This document shows, piece after piece, positions 7,983 through 13,330 of a stretch of 13,330 bases of DNA. Within the stretch, counting starts at the first letter, position 1. Each line of letters opens with the position of its first letter. Below the pieces are notes generated by a model. That model did no database searches. It had not been told where the DNA came from and saw nothing but the letters and a program-made list of their open reading frames with translations. The position numbers and the translations under genes are program-made. Source of the stretch: Bacillota bacterium (GTDB lineage: Bacteria > Bacillota > Clostridia > Oscillospirales > Butyricicoccaceae); the NCBI GenBank assembly GCA_030705725.1, contig JAUZPW010000019.1, positions 1 through 13,330 of the forward strand. Direction: 5' to 3'.

Positions 7983-8132
7983 AAAAGCATCCCCTTAATA
8001 TAAAATAAAAAAAATCTTGTCTGTTTATATGCAGACAAGATTATGCTTTGCCGGTACAAGGATCACCCGTATATACCGGTAACCCTGTAAAACATCTTGT
8101 CGGCATCGCCGTGCCAAATTAAAGATATATTT
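7983..8132 (-). promoter_or_regulatory. Structured attenuator leader RNA of the permease, class unrecognised
   Basis: The predicted transcript leader of about 150 nt folds, read on the minus strand, as follows. A small hairpin GGCA-loop-TGCC (8115-8102) comes first. Then GACAAGAT (8101-8094) can pair with ATCTTGTC (8041-8034). That closing stem can be extended inward in an alternative register by TTTT-GTA type pairs (8095-8089 with 8049-8043). Inside sits a 12-bp hairpin, TACAGGGTTACC (8089-8078) against GGTGATCC-TGTA (8067-8055, one bulged T), with a ten-base loop GGTATATACG. ACCGG at 8055-8051 is complementary to CCGGT at 8079-8075 near the loop, so a competing or pseudoknot pairing is possible. 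ATCTTGTC is also the 5' arm of the terminator downstream, so the two folds are mutually exclusive and stabilising the inner fold would turn the gene on. I found no purine, PyrR, preQ1, THF, ykkC or glycine signature. Confidence 0.6.
8007..8042 (-). terminator. Intrinsic terminator in the permease leader
   Basis: On the minus strand AATCTTGTCTG (8042-8032) pairs perfectly with CAGACAAGATT (8023-8013) over an eight-base loop, and the 3' arm runs into eight consecutive T residues (8014-8007). It ends 24 bases before the permease ATG, so it must be bypassed for expression. Its 5' arm overlaps the sequence that closes the upstream fold. Confidence 0.88.
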
Positions 8133-8138
8133 TGTGTT

Positions 8139-8167
8139 ATTTTAACATATGTATATTTACTTTTCAA
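8139..8167 (-). promoter_or_regulatory. Sigma-A-type promoter with extended -10 for the permease
   Basis: On the minus strand TTGAAA (8167-8162) is followed, after 17 bases, by TAAAAT (8144-8139), with TG one base upstream of the -10 (8147-8146) making an extended -10. Transcription would start near 8132. The -35 box overlaps the stop codon (8166-8164) of the upstream PAS/GGDEF/HD-GYP gene, so the permease is likely an independent transcription unit. A second, weaker -10-like TATATC lies just downstream. Confidence 0.65.
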
Positions 8168-10788
8168 CATATTCCGCTCTGATTTTTGATTTTTTTATAA
8201 AGAAACTCCGCTTTTTCCTTTCCCGCCACTTCTTCGACAAGCACTTTTACAACCTGCGGGTCAAAATGCGTTCCTGAGCACCGAATAAGTTCCCTGATCG
8301 CCTCCTCCTCGCTCACAGCTTTGCTGTAAGTCCTCTCTGTCGTCATGGCGTCAAAGGCGTCCGCAACCGCGATAATTCTGGCCTGAAGCGAGATTTCCGT
8401 CCCTTTAAGGCCTCTCGGGTACCCGTGCCCTCCCCATCTTTCGTGATGCTCGAGAACAAATTTCGCGATTTCGGAAAACTCGTTGACAGAACTCAAAATC
8501 CGGTAGCCTATTTCGGAATGCCTTTTGATCTCGCACCATTCGTCTTTATCTGCCTTAGAAGGCTTATTCAGAATATTTTCATCAATGCCGATCTTTCCTA
8601 TATCGTGCATGAGCCCCGCAAGGCAAATCTGATTAATGCCGTCTTCGTCAAAATTCATTTTTGCCGCAATTAATTCGCAAAGCTTCGATACTCTTTTACT
8701 GTGCAGCATTTCACGGTTGTTTTTTTCGTAAAGCGTATTCATTATGAGATCGATGTTCTTGCTTCTCATGCTAAGGTTTTCGCAGAGCTTTTGCCTGTAC
8801 ATCAGGTCTTCCGTCTGCCGGAATACTTCCTGAAAATTATCCTCTTCATGCTTTTTGGTGCCGTGACCGAAAGAAACGGATATATCAATGGAACCCACCC
8901 TGCTCTCCTTTGAAAGGTCCGAGAAGCGCCTTATAATCGTTTCCGCCTCCGAGGCGCCTGTTTTCGGAAGCAAAATCAGAAACTCATCCCCGCCGAGCCT
9001 TGCGACAATGTCGCCGCTGCGGCATCCCTTTTTAAGTATCTCCGCGACCTTGATCAAAAGCTCGTCGCCCATCGTATGTCCGAAAGAGTCGTTTATCAGC
9101 TTCAGCCCGTTCACATCCCCCATTATTATGCTTAACGGAAGATTATTTTTGTTGTCGAGCCTTTTAATCTCCTCCTCGTAAAAGCGGCGGTTATAGAGCC
9201 CGGTCAGCTGATCGTGATAGCTTAAATATTTTATTTCCTCTTGCTTTTGCTGTCTCTCCGAAAAATCCCTGAACGCCAGCACCACGCCGATAATTTTGCC
9301 GTCTTTTTCGGTCATAGGAGCGGCGCTGCCTTCTATAAAATACTCGGTTCCGTCCCTCGAAATAAGAACGGCGGGATTTTCGGGCTTAATGGCTTTTTTT
9401 AGCTTGAGAACCCTTTTTAAAATCTTTCCGCCCGTTTCCCCGTTTTTTATATTTCTGATTTTGAGTATTTTCTCAATCGGCATGCCCCTGGCTTCATCCT
9501 GAGAAAAGCCTGTCAGCTGCTCGGCAGCCCTGTTCATGAACATAACTTTTCCCTTGTTGTCGGCGGAAATAACTCCGTCGAATACGGAAGCGAGCGTCGT
9601 CTCCAAAAGATTCTTTTCCTTTGAAAGCGCCGTTTCAAGCCTTATGCTTTCGGTAATATCGCGAAAAGTCCATATTCTGCCGTAATATAAACCGTCCCCG
9701 TCGGTTACGGGCGCCGTATACCTGTCGAGCACCGTCCCGTTTTTAAGCGTCATCACATCGCGGCTTGTCACGCCGGGGTGCTCGTAGAGGTAATCAAGCT
9801 TTTCGGTAAAGAGCTCGGGGTCTACGATAAGATTTTTAACATATTCGATAAGCGGGGCGTATTCGTCTGTCTCGACTACGCTCGGGGGCAGGTTAAAAAT
9901 CTCGGCCGCGCGGCGGTTAACCAAAGTCCTTATCTTTTTGTCGCTGACGACGATTATCCCGTCCGGCGATGAGTTTATCTGCGCTTCAAGGAATGCCGTC
10001 TTAGCTTTAAGGCTGGCGGCGGCCAGTCTCTGTTCATTTATATCTCGTGTAATTTCCACGGCTCCGATGACATTCCCCGATTTGTTGCGGAGCGGCGACG
10101 CCTTGGCGTAAATCCAGGCGCCTTCGTTGTTGTAAAGGGCGGGGCAGAATACCTCCGCCGTTATAGTGCCGTTCTCCCTGAAAAAGTTCCCGTACTGCGG
10201 CCTGATATCATCGTCGCCCAGGAAAATGAGGTCGATGAGCTGTCTCCGGGGCTCTCCGTAAAACGGTATTGAATAGGCGGAATCATCCCTGCCCAGCATA
10301 TAGGACGCCGGAATACCCGTCATTTTTTCTATAGCCTTATTCCAAATAATGATACGGCGGTTCCTGTCAACCGCCAGCATGGCGTCGGGCAAAAACTGAA
10401 CGATGTCCGTAAGCTCAGGATTATCCCCGTTTTCCGTTTCATTGCCGTGTTTATCTCCGCATTCGGAAATAAGCACCGCGAAAAAGTTCTTTTGCGGAGA
10501 AAACACTTTTACCGAATGGCGTTTCGGGGGAACACCGAAGAAAGCTTCAAAACTCTTTTCTCCCCCGTTAAGCGCTATCTCGCCCAAAATTTCGGTCTGT
10601 TCGGATTCGCCCGCGAAAATTTCAGGCATTTTCCTGCCGTTTTGCGGGTCCTCTGACCCGGTAAGCGCTCTGAAAGCTGTATTTGTCTCCGTCAATTCGC
10701 AGCAGGGTATTCCGTCTTTTCCGCAGTTGATTTTGCCGATTGCGAATCCAACCGGCAATTCCTTTAATATTTTCTCGTAAATATTCAT
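8164..10788 (-). CDS. PAS-rich c-di-GMP sensor with GGDEF and HD-GYP domains
   Basis: The 874-residue protein has no membrane segment and is probably a soluble sensor. Residues about 1-110 form a degenerate PAS-like region, followed by PAS domains at about 125-255, 265-385 and 392-513. The diguanylate cyclase domain spans about 520-682: DVNGLKLINDSFGH supplies Asp558 and substrate contacts, GGDEF is exact at 599-603, and an inhibitory-site RSGD (RxxD) lies five residues before it. The HD-GYP domain spans about 690-870, with HD at 728-729 in MHDIGKIG, KRHSEIGY, EHHERW, GYP at 789-791 and VADAFDAMT, the full metal and signature set. Such proteins make or hydrolyse c-di-GMP depending on signal; both active sites look intact, so the net direction cannot be predicted. 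GGGGGTG at 10802-10796 precedes the ATG and is partly within an inverted repeat. The ligands of the PAS domains are unknown. Confidence 0.93.
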   Translation of the reverse strand: MNIYEKILKELPVGFAIGKINCGKDGIPCCELTETNTAFRALTGSEDPQNGRKMPEIFAGESEQTEILGEIALNGGEKSFEAFFGVPPKRHSVKVFSPQKNFFAVLISECGDKHGNETENGDNPELTDIVQFLPDAMLAVDRNRRIIIWNKAIEKMTGIPASYMLGRDDSAYSIPFYGEPRRQLIDLIFLGDDDIRPQYGNFFRENGTITAEVFCPALYNNEGAWIYAKASPLRNKSGNVIGAVEITRDINEQRLAAASLKAKTAFLEAQINSSPDGIIVVSDKKIRTLVNRRAAEIFNLPPSVVETDEYAPLIEYVKNLIVDPELFTEKLDYLYEHPGVTSRDVMTLKNGTVLDRYTAPVTDGDGLYYGRIWTFRDITESIRLETALSKEKNLLETTLASVFDGVISADNKGKVMFMNRAAEQLTGFSQDEARGMPIEKILKIRNIKNGETGGKILKRVLKLKKAIKPENPAVLISRDGTEYFIEGSAAPMTEKDGKIIGVVLAFRDFSERQQKQEEIKYLSYHDQLTGLYNRRFYEEEIKRLDNKNNLPLSIIMGDVNGLKLINDSFGHTMGDELLIKVAEILKKGCRSGDIVARLGGDEFLILLPKTGASEAETIIRRFSDLSKESRVGSIDISVSFGHGTKKHEEDNFQEVFRQTEDLMYRQKLCENLSMRSKNIDLIMNTLYEKNNREMLHSKRVSKLCELIAAKMNFDEDGINQICLAGLMHDIGKIGIDENILNKPSKADKDEWCEIKRHSEIGYRILSSVNEFSEIAKFVLEHHERWGGHGYPRGLKGTEISLQARIIAVADAFDAMTTERTYSKAVSEEEAIRELIRCSGTHFDPQVVKVLVEEVAGKEKAEFLYKKIKNQSGIC

Positions 10789-10800
10789 GCCCGATCACCC

Positions 10801-10829
10801 CCGATGAATCCGTCCTTAGAATTTATCGG
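10801..10829. repeat. Inverted repeat overlapping the ribosome binding site of the PAS/GGDEF/HD-GYP gene
   Basis: CCGATGAAT (10801-10809) and ATTTATCGG (10821-10829) can form a nine-pair stem with one G-U pair over an 11-base loop. In the minus-strand mRNA the 3' arm ends in the first two G residues of the GGGGGTG Shine-Dalgarno, 12 bases from the ATG. It could limit translation initiation or be an operator. The 121-base gap around it (10789-10909) is AT-rich and holds only weak promoter-like hexamers. Confidence 0.4.
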
Positions 10830-10909
10830 TGGATTTAAGCATAAAATTAGAGAATTTATACAATTTTTTTCATAAATTGTCGTGTTTTATCCAGAGCTTA
10901 TCCTTCGCT

Positions 10910-12346
10910 TTACCTGACCGTCACGTTATACAAGACGGTATTCCCGGCCGTGGCGGAAGCCTCGCCGTCAGCATCTCTGTAATATTTGAATATAAGCTTC
11001 GCCTGTCCGGCCTTTAGGGCTTTAAAGCTCCAGACGCAGACGCCCCCCGAGCCTGTAAGCGCCGAATCCGGGGTATAGCTCTCGGCGCTCTTTTCGAGGA
11101 TTCCTTCGTTTCCTAAAGAATAGTGCCATGTAAACCCGGTCGTAGGATTCCGTCTCAGCTCAACATTAACCGTTTGGCCCGCGGGTACGGTATTTTTCAC
11201 GTCGCGAAGCAGCTCGTTGTCAGGATATGTCAAAAAGCCGTATCCGCTTGTAAGCATGCCTCCCAGCCCCGAATATAAAACCGGAAACTCCTGTATTCCC
11301 GCGGCATACGGAAAATGCTCGTACTCCTGAAAGTAAAAAACGACAGAGTCTCCCGAAAGGTAAAAGTCCGGACGGTCCCCAACAGTCTCAAACCGGCTGT
11401 CGCTGAATTCATAAAGGTCTCCCGCCGCCACTCTTTTGTCTATTTCTTTTCTTATGGCTGAATTAATGTAAGAGGTATACGCCGAATTTTTAACCGTCAG
11501 GTCGGAAAGCTCAAGCACCTTGCCGGTTGCCAGGTCAAAGGTGTAGGAGCTCTGCAGGGTCCCGCCGTGCGCTCCGCCCGAATACTGGTAATCGAGCAGA
11601 ACCACGCTCAGAATACCGTTTTGGTTATATGTGATTCTGTAATTGAAATTAGTTTCGCATTTGGCGGTAAAGCCGGGGTTTGACTGCTTGGCTGTTTTCA
11701 GATCGTAGGCAAAGCCCAGACCTTCGTCAATCGCGCTAGACGCCGCCCGCCTTAAGATTGAATTAATGCCAACCTGCGCGTCGTAGCTTGGAAGCCCGTC
11801 TAACTGCGGATACTGCACAGTCACCTTGATGTCCTCATTTTCAGAGCACAGCTTCATATTGTTTACGGTAATCCGGTTAGCCCCGGCGCTTCTTATGGAT
11901 ATATACCCGTCCGTACCCCTGAAGCTTTTTGAAAAACCGAGAGCTTCGGAGAAAAGCCCGGCCTCAAGGTACGCCGAGCCTTTGTAAAGCAGCAAACCGT
12001 TCTCCGCCATGCCGTAAGGCGCGTTTAGGCAATAGCTGTGACCGTTTTTTTCTATAGTCTGCTCGTTAATGTTCAGGGTTAATTTATTTTTTCCGTCCTG
12101 CGCCGTAACCGCGGGTCTCTTGTCCGTCCCTGAGAACAGCACCTTATAGCCGAGCGCCTCGAATACGGATCGAACCGGCAGAAAGACCGCGCCGTCTTCC
12201 GCGATACACGCGCGCGCGTTTATCCGCGACCCGTTTAAGTAAATCTGGGCCTCTTTGCCGGACATGCCTGAATTAAGTCCTGCCGCGAAAGCCGGGGTTA
12301 TAAAAGCCGCCAAAAACGCCGCCGCGAAAATCGCCTTTTTAAACAT
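10910..12346 (-). CDS. Secreted protein: copper-amine-oxidase-N-like, RsiV/PdaC-like and chagasin-type inhibitor domains
   Basis: With the ATG at 12346 the protein has 478 residues. This start is chosen because AGGAGGAGG lies nine bases upstream and the protein then begins with a signal peptide (MFKKAIFAAAFLAAFITPAFA, cleavage after about residue 21). The longer frame to 12409 starts with TTG and lacks a ribosome site. Residues about 35-155 resemble the copper amine oxidase N-terminal-like domain, a surface-attachment module and not an oxidase (YLNGSRINARA, FLPVRSVFEALG). Residues about 158-360 match DUF4163/DUF3298 as in RsiV and PdaC (DYQYSGGAHGG, DLATGKVLELSDL). Residues about 383-478 are a chagasin/I42 cysteine-protease inhibitor fold, with NPTTGFTW at 400-407, TGSGG at 431-435 and YYR at 455-457, where the canonical RPW is not kept. 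It probably acts outside the membrane. It lies between two c-di-GMP genes. Confidence 0.82.
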   Translation of the reverse strand: MFKKAIFAAAFLAAFITPAFAAGLNSGMSGKEAQIYLNGSRINARACIAEDGAVFLPVRSVFEALGYKVLFSGTDKRPAVTAQDGKNKLTLNINEQTIEKNGHSYCLNAPYGMAENGLLLYKGSAYLEAGLFSEALGFSKSFRGTDGYISIRSAGANRITVNNMKLCSENEDIKVTVQYPQLDGLPSYDAQVGINSILRRAASSAIDEGLGFAYDLKTAKQSNPGFTAKCETNFNYRITYNQNGILSVVLLDYQYSGGAHGGTLQSSYTFDLATGKVLELSDLTVKNSAYTSYINSAIRKEIDKRVAAGDLYEFSDSRFETVGDRPDFYLSGDSVVFYFQEYEHFPYAAGIQEFPVLYSGLGGMLTSGYGFLTYPDNELLRDVKNTVPAGQTVNVELRRNPTTGFTWHYSLGNEGILEKSAESYTPDSALTGSGGVCVWSFKALKAGQAKLIFKYYRDADGEASATAGNTVLYNVTVR

Positions 12347-12355
12347 AAAAACCCG

Positions 12356-12364
12356 CCTCCTCCT
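12356..12364 (-). promoter_or_regulatory. Strong Shine-Dalgarno that fixes the start of the secreted protein
   Basis: On the minus strand AGGAGGAGG ends nine bases before the ATG at 12346-12344. It decides against the upstream TTG at 12409 as the start, since that has no such site and would bury the signal peptide behind 21 extra residues. The 78-base gap to the preceding stop at 12425 has TATGAT-like hexamers but no convincing -35 at standard spacing. Confidence 0.8.
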
Positions 12365-12424
12365 ATATTTTACATCATATAAGACGAAGCGGGAAATATT
12401 TTGTTTCAATATAAAAACATATTA

Positions 12425-13330
12425 TCAGTTCTTTAAGACGCCGTTAAAAGGTATTCCGCGATTGTTCCTTTCCAGTATTTCGCCGATCATGTCCTCGTTA
12501 ACGGGTCTGCTGAATAAAAAACCCTGCAGGTCGTTGGTTCTTGTGTGCCGGATAAATTCGAACTGTTTTTCCGTCTCCACTCCCTCGACAATGGATTCTA
12601 TGCCAAGATCGTTCACAAGCGCGGCGATAGACGCCGCGATATTGCTTTTAATCATATTTGTTTCGGTATGTGCAATAAAGCTTTTGTCTATTTTAAGCGT
12701 GTCAATGGGAAGCTGCATCAGATAACCGAGCGACGAATAGCCTTTTCCGAAGTCGTCAAGGCAAATTCTGGCGCCCAGATCGATAATATCCGCAAGCTTC
12801 GGCACCGCGGTTTCAAACGAGCTTATAAACATGCTTTCCGTTATTTCAAGTTCAAGCTTCTTCGGGTTAACCCCCGATGTTACGATCGCTTCCCTAATGG
12901 TTTCAACAAAATCGGCGTTATTGAGCTGCCTTGCGGAGACATTAACGGAAATAAGCCCCGTATAACCAAATTCCTTCTCCCATTTCGCCGCGTCGCAGCA
13001 GGCCTTTTTCAGCGCCCATTTCCCAAGCGGCACAATATAACCCATCTCTTCGGCCACAGGAATAAAATCGTTCGGCTTAACAATGCCTAAAGACGGGCTT
13101 TTCCACCTGACCAGCGCCTCAATTCCCCTGATTAAACCGGTTTTGAGACTGTACTGAGGCTGATACTGCAAAAAAAACTCGTCAAGCTCCAACGCTTTCC
13201 TTAGCTTGTTCTGCATATCGATTTTTTTTATTACCTCGTGTTTAATATCCCGGTTGTATAGCCGGATACTGTTTTTGCCTTCCGATTTAGCCTTGTTCAT
13301 TGCGGTGTCGGCATACATGAGAAGCTCCTC
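12425..13330 (-). CDS. c-di-GMP phosphodiesterase (EAL), 5' end outside window, probably GGDEF-EAL
   Basis: The reading frame is open to the window edge; 301 residues are present. The first residues, EELLMYADTAMNKAKSEGKN, are the conserved end of a GGDEF domain, so the intact protein is very probably GGDEF-EAL with more upstream; the ATG at 13318 is internal. The EAL domain spans about residues 40-290 of the fragment and has all catalytic elements: EALVRW (Glu71), NVSARQ (Asn130), EITES (Glu162), DDFGKGYSSL (Asp192, Asp193), LKIDKSF (Lys213), VEGVE (Glu249, Glu252) and QGFLFSRP (Gln269). It should hydrolyse c-di-GMP to pGpG; the state of its GGDEF half is not visible. It is followed after 78 bases by the secreted chagasin-like gene on the same strand, without a clear terminator between them. 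Confidence 0.93.
   Translation of the reverse strand, partial: EELLMYADTAMNKAKSEGKNSIRLYNRDIKHEVIKKIDMQNKLRKALELDEFFLQYQPQYSLKTGLIRGIEALVRWKSPSLGIVKPNDFIPVAEEMGYIVPLGKWALKKACCDAAKWEKEFGYTGLISVNVSARQLNNADFVETIREAIVTSGVNPKKLELEITESMFISSFETAVPKLADIIDLGARICLDDFGKGYSSLGYLMQLPIDTLKIDKSFIAHTETNMIKSNIAASIAALVNDLGIESIVEGVETEKQFEFIRHTRTNDLQGFLFSRPVNEDMIGEILERNNRGIPFNGVLKN

Noticed and set aside
7983..8132. PyrR-type or purine-riboswitch leader
   Set aside because: Neither a CNGNGAG-like PyrR hairpin loop nor the conserved purine-riboswitch junction could be found on the minus strand, so no known class was assigned.
10860..10880. ACAATTT/AAATTGT hairpin downstream of the secreted-protein gene as a terminator
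   Set aside because: The stem is only seven A-T-dominated pairs and no T-run follows on the minus strand, so it is unlikely to terminate transcription.
12545..13090. Plus-strand open frame of 181 codons opposite the EAL gene
   Set aside because: The minus strand carries every EAL catalytic motif across the same bases; the plus frame is a shadow.

Overview
The window looks like chromosomal DNA from an anaerobic Firmicute, probably class Clostridia. The reasons are the VanW/G5 wall protein, the DUF975-type membrane protein, the order metG-tatD-radical SAM, a copper-amine-oxidase-N-like secreted protein, and strong AGGAGG-type ribosome binding sites. Base composition is mid-GC with AT-rich intergenic gaps. 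I see no tRNA, rRNA, CRISPR array, insertion sequence, integrase or phage gene. Genus cannot be fixed by eye.

Left half, plus strand: the 3' end of thrS (1-282), a 106-base gap holding a perfect -10 hexamer, then a tightly packed run that looks like one operon. It contains a membrane-anchored VanW/G5 cell-wall protein (389-2179), a six-helix DUF975-like membrane protein (2204-3175), methionyl-tRNA synthetase metG (3205-5121), a TatD-family metal-dependent nuclease (5123-5881, starting one base after the metG stop) and a short TatD-linked radical SAM protein (5900-6502). Gaps within the run are 24, 29, 1 and 18 bases. A hairpin flanked by A-tract and T-tract (6518-6549) ends it and can serve both strands.

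Right half, minus strand, in transcription order: a GGDEF-EAL-type c-di-GMP phosphodiesterase cut by the window end (13330-12425), an exported three-part protein made of a copper-amine-oxidase-N-like domain, a DUF4163/DUF3298 (RsiV/PdaC-like) region and a chagasin-type cysteine-protease-inhibitor domain (12346-10910), a four-PAS GGDEF plus HD-GYP c-di-GMP sensor (10788-8164), and an NCS2 uracil/xanthine-type permease (7982-6600). Two of the four genes act on c-di-GMP and flank the exported protein.

The least expected element is the 5' leader of the permease (about 8132-7983, minus strand). It has its own extended -10 promoter, a compact aptamer-like fold and an intrinsic terminator. The 5' arm of the terminator can pair instead with a segment upstream of the fold. 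I could not match it by eye to the purine, PyrR, preQ1, THF, ykkC or other common leaders, so it is the best candidate here for an undescribed regulatory RNA. The remaining genes belong to recognisable families.
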